A DNA stretch of 64,000 nt from Chromatiales bacterium. GTDB lineage: Bacteria > Pseudomonadota > Gammaproteobacteria > Thiohalomonadales > Thiohalomonadaceae. Positions 18,225-28,685 of the stretch are shown here, piece by piece. The stretch is from contig QKFD01000076.1 of the NCBI GenBank assembly GCA_003251535.1, positions 41,202-105,201 on the forward strand. Direction: 5' to 3'. The stretch's first letter is position 1; the number at the start of each line of letters is the position of its first letter. The translations under genes were made by a program, and so were the position numbers. The notes under the pieces are model-generated. The model did no database searches. It saw only the letters and a program-made list of their open reading frames with translations, and was not told the DNA's origin.

Positions 18225-20714
18225 CTATTTGACGCACACCTTGCGGACCTGGTGGATATCGGTTAACCCCTGCAACACCTTCTCGATACCATCCTGCTTG
18301 AGGGTGCGCATCCCCTCCCGCAGGGCGAGTTCGGTGATGGCGTAGACCGGCGCCTTATCCGCCACTAGCCGTTTGAGGTGGGGGGTAGCGGTGAGTAGTT
18401 CGTGGATACCGATCCGGCCACGGAAGCCGGTGTCGGAGCAGCGCTCGCAACCGCGGGCGCGATAGAGGGTGAACTTGCCATGGGGATCGGCATACTGCTC
18501 GCGCCACTGGGCAATGGTCTCCGCCTTGAGCCTGGTGCCATCCTCCAACGCACCCATCAGCAGCTCCTGGCAATATTCACTCGCCAGCGCGGCAATCTCC
18601 TCCTCTTCCGCCGCATAACTCTCGCAGCAGTCGGGGCAGAAGCGCTTGGTGAGGCGCTGGGCCAGCACCCCGAGCAGGGCATCGGCAAAGTTGAAGGGAT
18701 CTAACCCCATATCGAGCAGCCGGGTCACGCTCTCGGGGGCGCTGTTGGTGTGGAGGGTGGCTAGCACCAGGTGGCCGGTGAGGGAGGCCTCGATGGTGAT
18801 GTGGGTGGTCTCTTGGTCCCGCATCTCACCCACCATGATGATGTCCGGATCGGCACGCAGAAAGGCGCGCATGGCGGCGGCAAAGGTGAGGCCGATTTTG
18901 GGATTGATCTGGACCTGCCGTAGCCCCGGTTGGGTGATCTCCACCGGATCCTCCGCCGTCCAGATCTTGCTCTCCTCGGTATTGAGGTGGCTCAGCAGGG
19001 AGTGCAGGGTGGTGGTCTTACCGGAGCCAGTGGGGCCGCAGACCAAAAACAGCCCGTATGGCTTGTCGATGATCGTGGTGAGGCGGTTCAGGTTGGCGGA
19101 GGTGAGCCCTAGCGTGTCAATGGCGCGGGGTTCGCCTGTGACCAGGATGCGCATCACCACATCCTCCAGACCACCGGTGGTGGGGAGGGTGGCAACTCGC
19201 AGCTCTATGCGCGGCCCGCCAAACTTTTTGAAGTCTATCTTGCCGTCTTGTGGTTTGCGGCGCTCGGAGATATCGAGTCCTGCCATCACCTTGAGACGGG
19301 CCACCACCGCTGCGCGCAGCTTCTGTGGGACCTCAAAAAAGTTCATGAGCGAGCCATCTTTGCGGACCCGCACCATGGTTTTACGGTTGGAGGAGGGCTC
19401 GATATGGATGTCGGAGGCGCCTTTTTGGAAGGCGTCAAAGATGATCTTATTGACCAGCTTCACCACCACGTTGTCGGAGACGGCCGCCTCGTCAACCAAC
19501 TCCTCCTCTAGCTCATCGCTGGCCTCCGTCTCGTACTCGTCGAGCACCATCCGGTTGAGGCCACCAGGGGCGTAGGCGATATCCAACGCCTTGGTGATCT
19601 CGACCCCAAAGGCCATCACCGGCTCAACGAAGCGCTTGGTGTGGAAGCGCACCGCATCCAGCGGCTCCCACGCCATGGGGTTCTCCATGGCGATCACCAG
19701 CTTATCGTTATAGAAATAGAGCGGCAGGATGTTGAACTTACGCGCCATCTCCACCGGCACCATCTCCACCGCCTCATAGTCGATGTTGAATTTATTGACA
19801 TCGACAAAGGGGATGTTGAGCTTCTTGGCCAGGGCGCGCTGGATGTCGTTGGTGGTGATCAGCCCCTGTTGGAGCAGGATCTCCCCTAGCGGTACTCGGC
19901 GGTTGAGCTTCTGGGCAGCCAGCGCCCCCTCCAGCTGAAGTTCACTGATGAGTCCCTCGCCGATGAGGATCTCGCCCAGGCGCAGATTGGGGGCCAGCTT
20001 CTGGCGCTCTAGCGCCTTCTCTAACTCATGGGTGGTAACCACTGCATGGCTGCGGAAGCCATTCAGGTCGTTCTCCTGCCGTGTCTTCAGCTCTGGCGCT
20101 GCATTGGCCGGTGCGATCTCATCGAGGGTCAGCTCCTCATCCAGGCTGAGGAACGGATCCCCTTCCGACTCTGTGAGACCGATATGGCACTCGGCAACCA
20201 CATCGTGGGGAACGAATATGTAGTTGAATTTACGGCCATTCTGGGAGGGAAATAGATAGATTCCCCACTGGTCCTGCTGCTGGCCCAGGGTATGGCCGGT
20301 CAGCTCTTCGCCATTCTTGAAGCGCAGGGTGAAGGGCTGGCGAGTCGCTGGGGCAATGCTATCGGCCGCCTCCGCGATCCACGCCCGTGGCTGCGGCAGG
20401 TGGAGCAGGGTCAGCTCCTCCACCCCCATGGCGCGGGGGGCCGGCTCTTTATCGACGGAGAGAATGAGGATGCCGACTTCAAAGTTGAAGTCGCGCAGGA
20501 CGGCGAGCAGTTTCCCACCTTCCCGTAGATTGACTACTGCCGGCTCTCCCGCTAGCACGGCGTTGTCGGTGGTGGACACGCAGTGGGGGGGGACCGGTAA
20601 CAGTATGCGTTTGCGCTCGGCTTTGGCCTGCATCGCCGGGGCGACAGCTCCTGAGGTAAGGTCAGAACTTGTGAGCATATCAGATTGGTTTTGTTCAAAC
20701 CTGAAAGGATCCAT
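18225..20714 (-). CDS. PilB/GspE-like secretion ATPase with MshEN c-di-GMP-binding motif
   Basis: 829-residue hexameric assembly ATPase. The N-terminus (~1-180) resembles a small PilZ/DUF-like beta domain. An MshEN-type motif lies at residues 245-268 (RLGEILIGEGLISELQLEGA then LAAQ), with a second, less perfect copy after it in which the leading Arg is Pro. MshEN motifs bind c-di-GMP. The ATPase domain has Walker A GPTGSGKTTT, the Asp box MVGEMRDQETT, the His box, and a tetra-Cys zinc site (CPDC and CERC). No pilin, secretin or PilC gene is adjacent, so the machine it powers is encoded elsewhere. Confidence 0.88.
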   Translation of the reverse strand: MDPFRFEQNQSDMLTSSDLTSGAVAPAMQAKAERKRILLPVPPHCVSTTDNAVLAGEPAVVNLREGGKLLAVLRDFNFEVGILILSVDKEPAPRAMGVEELTLLHLPQPRAWIAEAADSIAPATRQPFTLRFKNGEELTGHTLGQQQDQWGIYLFPSQNGRKFNYIFVPHDVVAECHIGLTESEGDPFLSLDEELTLDEIAPANAAPELKTRQENDLNGFRSHAVVTTHELEKALERQKLAPNLRLGEILIGEGLISELQLEGALAAQKLNRRVPLGEILLQQGLITTNDIQRALAKKLNIPFVDVNKFNIDYEAVEMVPVEMARKFNILPLYFYNDKLVIAMENPMAWEPLDAVRFHTKRFVEPVMAFGVEITKALDIAYAPGGLNRMVLDEYETEASDELEEELVDEAAVSDNVVVKLVNKIIFDAFQKGASDIHIEPSSNRKTMVRVRKDGSLMNFFEVPQKLRAAVVARLKVMAGLDISERRKPQDGKIDFKKFGGPRIELRVATLPTTGGLEDVVMRILVTGEPRAIDTLGLTSANLNRLTTIIDKPYGLFLVCGPTGSGKTTTLHSLLSHLNTEESKIWTAEDPVEITQPGLRQVQINPKIGLTFAAAMRAFLRADPDIIMVGEMRDQETTHITIEASLTGHLVLATLHTNSAPESVTRLLDMGLDPFNFADALLGVLAQRLTKRFCPDCCESYAAEEEEIAALASEYCQELLMGALEDGTRLKAETIAQWREQYADPHGKFTLYRARGCERCSDTGFRGRIGIHELLTATPHLKRLVADKAPVYAITELALREGMRTLKQDGIEKVLQGLTDIHQVRKVCVK

Positions 20715-20793
20715 AAGGATCTCCCGGCAGCCGCGCCTTTCGTACCGTGAGCGTTGGACTTAGAATACCCGGCCCAGAATTTTTCGACCCCCC

Positions 20794-22131
20794 ATGATTC
20801 GAACTTTTTATCTCAAGACCTTCGGCTGCCAGATGAACGAGTACGACTCCGCTCGTATGGCGGACGTCCTCGAAGGCGAATTGGGACTACGGCCGGCTAG
20901 CGCACCAGAGGGGGCCGATCTCCTGCTGCTCAACACCTGTTCGGTGCGAGAGAAGGCGCAGGAGAAGGTCTTTTCCCTGCTTGGTGTATGGAAAGAGCTG
21001 AAGCTGGCCCGACCCGGCACCCTAATCGGTGTGGGAGGCTGTGTCGCCAGCCAGGAGGGGGAGGCGATCCGGGGCCGTGCACCGTTTGTCGATCTGGTGT
21101 TTGGTCCCCAGACCCTCCACCGTCTCCCGGAGATGCTGGCCCGCTTGGCGGCCGGTGCGCCGGCAGTGGTGGATGTCTCGTTTCCCGAGATAGAGAAGTT
21201 TGATCGCCTGCCGGAGCCGAGGGCCGAAGGCCCTAGCGCCTATGTATCGGTGATGGAGGGGTGCTCTAAATATTGCACTTACTGCATTGTGCCTTTCACT
21301 CGTGGGCCGGAGGTGAGTCGGCCGTTCGATGATGTGATTGCTGAAGTCGCTCAGTTGGCGGCCCAAGGGGTGCGCGAGGTCAACCTGCTGGGGCAGAATG
21401 TCAACGCCTACCGTGGGGTGATGGAGGATGGGGAGCTGGCGGATCTCGCGCTACTCATCGAGTATGTGGCCGCCGTTGAGGGGATCGACCGCATTCGCTA
21501 CACCACCTCTCACCCGATGGAGCTTTCTGATCGGCTCATTGAGGTGTATGAGCGGGTGCCAAAGCTGGTGAGCCATCTCCATCTACCACTCCAGGCCGGC
21601 TCTGATCGCATCCTCGCCCTTATGAAGCGGGGCCACACCCTGGATGACTACCGCCAGCGGGTGGCCAAACTGCGGGCCCTCCGGCCCGATCTCTCCCTCT
21701 CCTCCGACTTCATTGTGGGCTTTCCCGGCGAGACGGAGGCCGACTTTGAACAGACCCTCCAGGCGGTGGCAGAGCTGGAGTTTGATCACTCCTTCAGCTT
21801 TATCTATAGCCCTCGTCCCGGCACGCCCGCCGTGGCGCTGCCGGATGATGTTCCGGGTGAGGTGAAAAAGGCCCGTTTGGCCCGCCTGCAGGCGCTCATC
21901 AACCACCAGGCGCAGACCATCAGCAGACGTATGGTGGGGAGTGTGCAGCAGGTGTTGGTGGAGGGACCCTCACGCAAGAACCCATTTGAGTTGAGCGGTC
22001 GTACCGCGAACAACCGGGTGGTCAACTTTAAAGGCAGGGCGGCGTCGATTGGCGCCTTTACCCTGGTCCGTATCACCGATGCCCTGCCCAATTCACTGCG
22101 TGGGGAGTCGGTGCAAGGAGATGCCGCATGA
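20794..22131 (+). CDS. miaB: tRNA-2-methylthio-N6-dimethylallyladenosine synthase
   Basis: Radical SAM methylthiotransferase of 445 residues that makes ms2i6A37 in tRNA. An UPF0004 domain ([22 protein letters not shown]) holds the auxiliary cluster ligands. The radical SAM Cys triad is in CSKYCTYC (C-x3-C-x2-C), and a C-terminal TRAM domain starts near [10 protein letters not shown]. The length is standard. The stop overlaps ybeZ as ATGA. This begins the conserved miaB-ybeZ-ybeY-corC-lnt operon. Confidence 0.96.
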   Translation: MIRTFYLKTFGCQMNEYDSARMADVLEGELGLRPASAPEGADLLLLNTCSVREKAQEKVFSLLGVWKELKLARPGTLIGVGGCVASQEGEAIRGRAPFVDLVFGPQTLHRLPEMLARLAAGAPAVVDVSFPEIEKFDRLPEPRAEGPSAYVSVMEGCSKYCTYCIVPFTRGPEVSRPFDDVIAEVAQLAAQGVREVNLLGQNVNAYRGVMEDGELADLALLIEYVAAVEGIDRIRYTTSHPMELSDRLIEVYERVPKLVSHLHLPLQAGSDRILALMKRGHTLDDYRQRVAKLRALRPDLSLSSDFIVGFPGETEADFEQTLQAVAELEFDHSFSFIYSPRPGTPAVALPDDVPGEVKKARLARLQALINHQAQTISRRMVGSVQQVLVEGPSRKNPFELSGRTANNRVVNFKGRAASIGAFTLVRITDALPNSLRGESVQGDAA

Positions 22132-23147
22132 CTGAATTTAGCGTTGAAGGGCGCGCCTTGGGCGAGGGCCCGGGTAGTCTCGATCTCCTCCTCACCCCGG
22201 ATGACAACCCACGCCTGGCCAATCTCTGCGGCCAGTTTGATGAGCATCTGCGGCAGATCGAACGCCGCCTTGGGGTGGAGGTGAACAACCGCGGCAATCG
22301 GTTCCGTATTATCGGTCAGGCGGAGGCGGTGCGGGCAGCGGCGCGGGTACTGGAGGATCTCTATCGCGCCACCGCCGAAGAGAGCCTGAATCCGGCGCGG
22401 GTCCACCTCTTCTTGCAGGCCTCCGGGGTGGAGGCGTTGCTGGTGGAGGCGCTGCCGGATGATGTTGATGATGTCACCATCCGTACCCGCCGTGGTGTCA
22501 TCAAGGGGCGGGGACCCAATCAGAAGCGTTACCTCAAGCACATCCTCGACCACGATATCAACTTTGGTATCGGACCGGCCGGTACTGGCAAGACCTATCT
22601 GGCCGTTGCCTGTGCGGTGGAGGCGCTGGAGCGGGAGCAGGTACGCCGTCTGGTACTCACTCGACCGGCGGTGGAGGCGGGGGAGCGGCTCGGTTTTCTC
22701 CCCGGTGATTTGGCACAGAAGGTAGATCCCTACCTCCGGCCACTCTACGACGCCCTCTACGAGATGCTCGGGTTTGAGCGGGTGGCCAAGCTGATGGAGC
22801 GCAATGTCATCGAGGTGGCCCCCCTGGCCTATATGCGCGGACGCACCTTGAATGATGCCTTCATCATCCTCGATGAGGCCCAGAACACCACCGTCGAGCA
22901 GATGAAGATGTTCCTTACCCGCATAGGGTTTGGTTCCACCGCGGTCATTACCGGTGACGTGACGCAGATCGACCTCCCGCGCGGGACCAGCTCCGGTCTA
23001 CGGCAGGTCATCGAGGTGCTCAAGGATACGGAGGGGATCAGCTTTACCTTCTTCCTAGCCAAGGATGTGGTGCGCCACCCCCTGGTGCAGCGTATCGTCA
23101 GCGCCTATGAACTCCACGAAGAGGTGTCGGGTGAGCGTCGCGGTTGA
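22128..23147 (+). CDS. ybeZ: PhoH-like ATPase YbeZ
   Basis: 339-residue PhoH-family P-loop ATPase. A KH-like N-domain precedes Walker [12 protein letters not shown] and the Walker B region [22 protein letters not shown] completes the nucleotide site. In other bacteria YbeZ partners with the endoribonuclease YbeY in rRNA and ribosome quality control. The neighbouring ybeY start lies 17 bp inside its 3' end. Confidence 0.95.
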   Translation: MTEFSVEGRALGEGPGSLDLLLTPDDNPRLANLCGQFDEHLRQIERRLGVEVNNRGNRFRIIGQAEAVRAAARVLEDLYRATAEESLNPARVHLFLQASGVEALLVEALPDDVDDVTIRTRRGVIKGRGPNQKRYLKHILDHDINFGIGPAGTGKTYLAVACAVEALEREQVRRLVLTRPAVEAGERLGFLPGDLAQKVDPYLRPLYDALYEMLGFERVAKLMERNVIEVAPLAYMRGRTLNDAFIILDEAQNTTVEQMKMFLTRIGFGSTAVITGDVTQIDLPRGTSSGLRQVIEVLKDTEGISFTFFLAKDVVRHPLVQRIVSAYELHEEVSGERRG

Positions 23148-23604
23148 TCTCCAGCTGGCCTATCGTCCAGATGCCGCTGAGTGGTTACCCAGCGCCCCGC
23201 TGCTCCAGCGCTGGACGCGGGCAGCCATCGGAGAGCTGCGGACAGAGGCCGAACTCACCATTCGCATTGTCGGGATGGCGGAGAGCGCTGAGCTGAACTC
23301 CGCCTATCGCCACAAGCAAGGCCCCACCAACGTACTCTCTTTCCCCTTCGAGGCGCCGCCTGGGCTCACACTACCGCTGTTGGGGGATCTGGTTATCTGT
23401 GCGCCAGTGGTGGCGCAGGAGGCGCTGGCCCAGGGTAAAACGGCTGAGGCGCACTGGGCCCATATGGTGATCCACGGTACGCTCCATCTGTTGGGCTACG
23501 ATCATATGGAGTCGGAGGCCGCAGAGCAGATGGAAGCGCTTGAAACGGAAATCCTTACTAGCCTAGGCTATCGCAACCCTTACCACGTGGATGCACCTGA
23601 ATGA
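23131..23604 (+). CDS. ybeY: Endoribonuclease YbeY
   Basis: 157-residue zinc-dependent endoribonuclease for 16S rRNA 3'-end maturation and ribosome quality control. The metal site [11 protein letters not shown] is intact (three His) and the core TNVLSFPFE motif is present. I chose GTG at 23131 because the protein then begins at the family position; the open frame upstream lies wholly inside ybeZ. The stop overlaps corC (ATGA). Confidence 0.94.
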   Translation: MSVAVDLQLAYRPDAAEWLPSAPLLQRWTRAAIGELRTEAELTIRIVGMAESAELNSAYRHKQGPTNVLSFPFEAPPGLTLPLLGDLVICAPVVAQEALAQGKTAEAHWAHMVIHGTLHLLGYDHMESEAAEQMEALETEILTSLGYRNPYHVDAPE

Positions 23605-24488
23605 ACGAAGGCCGACCTAGTTCCAGCGCCGCCCCCGAGCGGCAGTTCCGGAGTTGGTTGGAACGGCTGGGACAAGCCCTACAAGGGGAACCCAAGGACC
23701 GGGATGAGCTGATCGCCGTATTAGAGGAGGCGCAAAACCGTAACCTCCTCGATATTGAGGCCCTCACCATGATCAAGGGGGTGATGGAGGTTTCGGAACT
23801 CCAGACCCGCGATATCATGATTCCCCGCTCGCAGATGGTGGTATTAGAGCGGGACATCTCCCTCGAAGCGTTACTGCCGATTGTGATTGAATCGGCCCAC
23901 TCTCGCTTTCCTGTCATCGGCGAGAACCGCGATGAGGTCTTGGGCATTGTGTTGGCCAAAGACCTGTTGCCATTTGTCGCGCGGGGCGATGGGACAAATT
24001 TCAACATCCGCGAACTCCTCCGTCCCGCCTTCGTCATCCCTGAGAGCAAGCGCCTCAACACCCTCCTCAAAGAGTTCCGCACCAGCCGCAACCATATGGC
24101 CATCGTGGTCGATGAGTATGGTGGTGTGGCTGGGTTGGTGACCATCGAAGATGTCATCGAGCAGATCGTGGGTGAGATAGAGGATGAGCACGACTTCGAT
24201 GAAGATGACGCCGAGGTAGTGACGGTGGCGGAGGGGCGTTGGAATGTGCGGGCGCTCACCTCCATTGAGGATTTCAACGACCACTTCCACTCCCAGTTCA
24301 GTGACGAGGAGTTCGATACCATCGGCGGCCTGGTCCTGGCCGGTTTTGGACGGATGCCAAAGCGGGGCGAGAGCCTCACCATGGGCGGCTTCCAGTTCAA
24401 GGTGTCTCGTGCCGACAATCGCCGCATCTACCTACTTGAGGTGAGTCAGGCGGAGGAGGCCTCGGAGGCGCGTGCCGGCCAAGCGTAA
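23601..24488 (+). CDS. corC: CorC/YbeX, CBS-pair and CorC-HlyC domain protein
   Basis: 295-residue cytoplasmic protein linked to magnesium/cobalt efflux and, more recently, to ribosome homeostasis. An N-terminal helical segment leads to DIMIPRSQM, then two CBS domains (ending in [25 protein letters not shown]) and a C-terminal CorC_HlyC domain ([10 protein letters not shown]). No transmembrane DUF21 domain is present, as expected for the short YbeX form. Overlaps lnt by 17 bp. Confidence 0.94.
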   Translation: MNEGRPSSSAAPERQFRSWLERLGQALQGEPKDRDELIAVLEEAQNRNLLDIEALTMIKGVMEVSELQTRDIMIPRSQMVVLERDISLEALLPIVIESAHSRFPVIGENRDEVLGIVLAKDLLPFVARGDGTNFNIRELLRPAFVIPESKRLNTLLKEFRTSRNHMAIVVDEYGGVAGLVTIEDVIEQIVGEIEDEHDFDEDDAEVVTVAEGRWNVRALTSIEDFNDHFHSQFSDEEFDTIGGLVLAGFGRMPKRGESLTMGGFQFKVSRADNRRIYLLEVSQAEEASEARAGQA

Positions 24489-25992
24489 GCGGGGTGTGGT
24501 GGCTAGCCTCGCCGCCCTTCTCGCAGGGGCTGCGCTGCCGCTCGCTTTTGCGCCCGTCGATCTCTTCCCCCTGGCCTATCTCGCGCCGGCGATCCTGTTC
24601 CTACTGTTGGATGGGGTGACGCCGGGCCGGGGGGCGCGCCTCGGCTTTGCCTTCGGTCTCGGCATGTTTGGGGTCGGGGTCTCGTGGGTCTACGTTGCCA
24701 TCCACTACTTTGGCGATACCAACGTCGTGCTATCGGCGTTGATGACGGCGCTCTTCGTCTCTGTCCTGGCCCTCTACCCCGCTGGATTGGGCGCCCTGGC
24801 CGCTTTTGTGCGCCAGCGCTGTCAGCAAAATGGCCTCTGGTTTCTGCTGCTACTGCCCATCCTCTGGACCGGCTTTGAGTGGTTTCGCGGCTGGTTCCTC
24901 AGCGGTTTCACCTGGCTCGACCTCGGTTATAGCCAGATCGATACCCCCTTGAGCGCCATTGCGCCGGTCTTGGGGGTCTATGGGGTATCGTTGGCGGCGG
25001 CCATCTGTGCCGGCGCCGTGGTGGCGCTGATCCGGGGCCGAGGGCCTTTGCGGGGTGCTGCCCTACTGGCCATGATCGTGGTGTGGGGTGGGAGTGGGTG
25101 GTTGGATCGCGTCGAATGGGTGACCCCCAGCGGAAAGGCGCTCTCGGTGCGCCTGATCCAGGGGGCGCTGCCACAGATCACCAAGTGGGATATCGATGCC
25201 ATCGACCACCGTCTCACCACTTACGCCGAGATGACCCTGGCCAACCTGGCGGGCTCCGATTTAGTGGTGTGGCCGGAGAATTCGGTGACGGTCTTTCTCC
25301 ATCGGCTGCCTGATTACTTCGCCTTCCTTGCGGAGGAGGTGCAGGCGGCAGGGAGCGAGCTGGTGGTGGGGGTGCCGGTAGAGGAGCCCGATGGTTCAGC
25401 GTACTATACGACTATGACTCGAATCGGCCCTGAGCCGCAGAGCTATCGAAAACGGCATCTGGTCCCCTTCGGCGAGTTTGTTCCCCTTCAGGGGGTGCTG
25501 CGTGGACTGGTGGGCTTCTTCGATCTGCCTATGTCGGGCTTCTCTCGGGGGTCCGAACAGCAGGCACCGTTGCGTGTGGCGGGTCAGAGCGCCGCGGCCT
25601 CGGTGTGTTATGAAGACGCCTTTGGCGAAGAGCTGCTCTACGCGCTACCTGAGGCCACGCTGCTCATCAACGGTAGCAACAATGCGTGGTACGGCGACTC
25701 CCTTGCCCCCCACCAGCATCTACAGATCTCACGGATGCGCTCCCGCGAGACTGCCCGCCCGCTCTTGCGGGCCACCACCACCGGGATCTCCGCGCTGGTG
25801 GACCACCGTGGTCGCATCTTACAACGCTCCCCCCAGTTCAAACCGGCAGTGGTGGCGGGGGAGATCCAGCCCATGGCCGGGGCAACCCCCTTTGCCCTCT
25901 ATGGAAATCGCTGGGTGCTGGCCCTCATGGCACTCGGTGCCCTGCTCTTCCCCCTGGCCTGTTCTCGTATCCGTCACCCATTGCAGGAGTAA
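24472..25992 (+). CDS. lnt: Apolipoprotein N-acyltransferase
   Basis: 506-residue inner-membrane enzyme adding the third acyl chain to lipoproteins. About seven hydrophobic segments occupy residues 10-205. The periplasmic nitrilase domain contains the catalytic residues: Glu in VVWPENSV, Lys in YRKRHLVPFGE and Cys in ASVCYEDAFGE. A last membrane segment lies at the C-terminus. GTG start. It ends the miaB-ybeZ-ybeY-corC-lnt operon, the typical gammaproteobacterial order. Confidence 0.95.
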   Translation: MPAKRKRGVVASLAALLAGAALPLAFAPVDLFPLAYLAPAILFLLLDGVTPGRGARLGFAFGLGMFGVGVSWVYVAIHYFGDTNVVLSALMTALFVSVLALYPAGLGALAAFVRQRCQQNGLWFLLLLPILWTGFEWFRGWFLSGFTWLDLGYSQIDTPLSAIAPVLGVYGVSLAAAICAGAVVALIRGRGPLRGAALLAMIVVWGGSGWLDRVEWVTPSGKALSVRLIQGALPQITKWDIDAIDHRLTTYAEMTLANLAGSDLVVWPENSVTVFLHRLPDYFAFLAEEVQAAGSELVVGVPVEEPDGSAYYTTMTRIGPEPQSYRKRHLVPFGEFVPLQGVLRGLVGFFDLPMSGFSRGSEQQAPLRVAGQSAAASVCYEDAFGEELLYALPEATLLINGSNNAWYGDSLAPHQHLQISRMRSRETARPLLRATTTGISALVDHRGRILQRSPQFKPAVVAGEIQPMAGATPFALYGNRWVLALMALGALLFPLACSRIRHPLQE

Positions 25993-26333
25993 ATGGGAAT
26001 ACACCACACCGGCGTACCCGCTTTGCAATTTCGTTGAAGGTCGGCGAGAGAGAGGTAATATTAAGACCTCTAGTGACCGTGGGCGCGGAGAGGCGTGTAG
26101 CACGGCGCCAATAGAATCAAAATATTACTCCCGCACCGTGAAAAAACCTGCCGCAGAGTGGGTGCCGTCTCTACCGTTTTCTTATATCGGGATCGAGCTC
26201 TACCGACGGGTTGGGTGGGTCGCCCATCGCCAAATGTATCCGGTAATCCTCGGCGCGGTGAAGGGTCTGTACGCCGCTACCTTTTGGCCTAGGAGACGGT
26301 CATCCGGGGAGTCCATAAGAGGAGTCACATGCC
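25993..26333. other. Intergenic region upstream of chemoreceptor gene
   Basis: 341-bp spacer. I see no supported coding sequence and no clear sigma-28 (TAAA-N15-GCCGATAA) or sigma-54 promoter. The only obvious signal is an AGGAG-like sequence (AAGAGGAGTCAC) just before the ATG at 26334. Confidence 0.5.
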
Positions 26334-28250
26334 ATGCTTCGCAACTACGGGATTGGGGTACGGATAGGCTTGGGTTCAGCGCTGGTTCTACTCGTGACCT
26401 TGGCGCTCATCACCCCTACCGTGCTGCACCAAATCAATGATGTGGTGGATCGGGCCGAGTGGCGTGAGTTGCGCTCACTGTTCGATCAAATCAATGACCG
26501 GATGGCGGCCGAGGGGCGCTTGGCAGTGGCCTTGAGTGATGTCATTGCCCACCAACCCTCCATCGCCGAGCGGTTTGCCGCAGATGACCGGGCTGGTCTC
26601 CTGGCCGAATTGGAGCCGGTCTTTAAGGAGATGAAGACACGCTATAACGTGGAGCAGTTTCAGTTCCACTCGCCACCCGCCATCTCCTATCTACGCCTCC
26701 ATAAACCAGAGAAGTTTGGTGATGACCTCTCCTCCTTCCGTCACACCGTGGTTGAGGTGAATACCCAACGCAAAGTGGTGCAGGGTTTGGAGAAGGGGGT
26801 CGCTGGGCTCGGGATTCGAGGTGTGGTGCCGGTGGAGTACCAGGGGCGCCATATCGGATCCGTGGAGTTCGGCATGTCCTTTGGGCAACCCTTCTTTGAT
26901 GCCATCAAGGAGGGGCGTAAGGATGCCGGTTTGGAGCTGGCGCTCCACCTGAAAGGGGATAAGGGCTTTGAACCGTTTGCCCAGACCTATACGGGCGCGC
27001 CTCTGCTGAGCGACGCTGAGCTGGAGTCGGCCTTGACCACGCCACTATTGGTGGCGCGGGCGTTGGGCGGTGGGGCTAAATCGGTCTATGCCAGCGTGAT
27101 TAAAGACTACTCTGACAAGCCGATTGGTGTCTTGGAACTCGCCGTGGATCGGGAGTTTTATGTTCAAGCGGTGGCCACCGCCCGCGATCTGGCACTGGGT
27201 ATCGGCGTTGTCGCACTGCTATTGGGGACCCTCATCGCCTGGTTAACGGCCCGCTCCATTACCCATCCGTTGGGGGATACGGTACACGCCATGGATGACA
27301 TCGCCCATGGTGAAGGGGACCTCACCAAGCGCCTCGATACCTCTGGGCGCGATGAGATCGGTCACTTGGCACTGGCCTTCAACCGTTTTGCCGAGAAGGT
27401 GCAGCGGATTGTTGGCCAAGTGGCGGGTAGTACCGCCCAGCTCGCCGCGGCCTCTGAGGAGCTATCCAACATCACGAGCCACTCCAACGACTCCATCCAA
27501 CGTCAGCAGTTCCAGACGGAGCAGGTGGTGACTGCCATCAATGAGATGACCGCCACTGTGCAGGAGGTGGCCAGGAACGCCGAAAGCGCTGCCACTGCTG
27601 CTCGCCAGGCGGATGGCCAGGCGCGCACGGGCCAAGAGGTTGTGACCGCCACCATGGATGCCATTGACACCCTCGCCCGTGAGGTTGAACGGGCGGCCGA
27701 GGTGATAGGCAAGCTGGAGCAGGACTCCAGCGCCATCGGTAAGGTGCTGGATGTGATCCAGGAGATCGCCGATCAGACCAATCTGTTGGCCCTTAATGCC
27801 GCCATTGAGGCGGCTCGGGCCGGAGAGCAGGGGAGGGGGTTTGCAGTGGTGGCCGATGAGGTGCGCACCTTAGCCAGTCGTACCCAGGACTCCACTAAAG
27901 AGATCCAGGCGATGATCGAACAGCTACAGAAGGGGGCGAGGGCCGCGGTGAAGGTGATGGAGGAGGGGCGGGGCCAGGCCCAAGATAGTGTGGCCCAGGC
28001 CGCTCGCGCCGGGGATGCCCTCGCCAGTATCACCAAGTCGGTGGGCACCATCTCCGATATGAACCACCAGATCGCCTCGGCGGCCGAGGAGCAGAGCGCA
28101 GTGGCCGAGGAGATTAACCGCAACATTATGGCGATCAACGACATCACTGAAGAGAATGCCAAGGGGGCGCAACAGACGGCCGAGAGTAGTGAGGGGCTGG
28201 CCCAATTGGCTGGGGACCTGCAAGGGCTCGTCAACCAATTTAAGTATTAG
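26334..28250 (+). CDS. Methyl-accepting chemotaxis protein with Cache-type sensor
   Basis: 638-residue chemoreceptor. TM1 lies near residues 12-32. A periplasmic sensor of ~245 residues with Cache/PDC character follows; the stretch [20 protein letters not shown] resembles the double-Cache receptors of sulfate- and metal-reducing bacteria. TM2 lies near 285-305, then HAMP, then the signalling hairpin with the hyper-conserved tip [20 protein letters not shown]. No C-terminal NWETF-type CheR tether is present. No che genes are adjacent. Ligand unknown. Confidence 0.92.
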   Translation: MLRNYGIGVRIGLGSALVLLVTLALITPTVLHQINDVVDRAEWRELRSLFDQINDRMAAEGRLAVALSDVIAHQPSIAERFAADDRAGLLAELEPVFKEMKTRYNVEQFQFHSPPAISYLRLHKPEKFGDDLSSFRHTVVEVNTQRKVVQGLEKGVAGLGIRGVVPVEYQGRHIGSVEFGMSFGQPFFDAIKEGRKDAGLELALHLKGDKGFEPFAQTYTGAPLLSDAELESALTTPLLVARALGGGAKSVYASVIKDYSDKPIGVLELAVDREFYVQAVATARDLALGIGVVALLLGTLIAWLTARSITHPLGDTVHAMDDIAHGEGDLTKRLDTSGRDEIGHLALAFNRFAEKVQRIVGQVAGSTAQLAAASEELSNITSHSNDSIQRQQFQTEQVVTAINEMTATVQEVARNAESAATAARQADGQARTGQEVVTATMDAIDTLAREVERAAEVIGKLEQDSSAIGKVLDVIQEIADQTNLLALNAAIEAARAGEQGRGFAVVADEVRTLASRTQDSTKEIQAMIEQLQKGARAAVKVMEEGRGQAQDSVAQAARAGDALASITKSVGTISDMNHQIASAAEEQSAVAEEINRNIMAINDITEENAKGAQQTAESSEGLAQLAGDLQGLVNQFKY

Positions 28251-28685
28251 TGGGTCACGGCCGCAGGCCCAAGAGGCAATCTCCCTCTCTGGGCCTGCCC
28301 AGCTGCTACTGTTTAAGAGGACCCTAGGCAGTCTGAGGGAGAAGAGAGCTGCTTCATCGGATGCTATGGACAAAAAAACCCTGTTGCCAGAAGCAACAGG
28401 GCTATAGAGGTAACGGCTTGGGTTTGCCGGCGGAGTGGACCGGCGCCGTTGTGGGAGGATGACAGTCAAGACTGTCTACTCGGTATGACCAGGTAGGTTG
28501 GAAAAGGTTTCCTCACACCGATTCCAATGCAGAAAATGACTGGACTGAGCACTCCCCGTGTAGCTCCAGTGAAGGGTGGGCCCTGGGCCTGATGGGTACG
28601 CCATCTGCTTGAATCACCTTACTTTGTTACAGATTCTATGCCCAATCCGGCAGGTGCCTGGGAGTGGGAATAGCGTGGTGATGGG
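28251..28685. other. Intergenic region with minus-strand terminator
   Basis: 435-bp spacer between the chemoreceptor and the cyclic-nucleotide-domain gene. It holds a strong hairpin with a minus-strand T tract (28372-28401). Since no minus-strand gene lies to its right until 29633, a short minus-strand transcript from within 28402-28685 is possible. No coding sequence is convincing. Confidence 0.5.
28372..28401 (-). terminator. Rho-independent terminator, minus orientation
   Basis: 9-bp perfect stem CCCTGTTGC / GCAACAGGG with a 5-nt loop. Seven A precede it on the plus strand, giving a U tract on the minus strand. It may also stop the chemoreceptor transcript from the left, but a T run is missing on that side. 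Confidence 0.7.

Noticed and set aside
25993..26333. Short frames between lnt and the chemoreceptor as small genes
   Set aside because: No start with ribosome-binding site, biased composition or motif; most extend from frames inside lnt.
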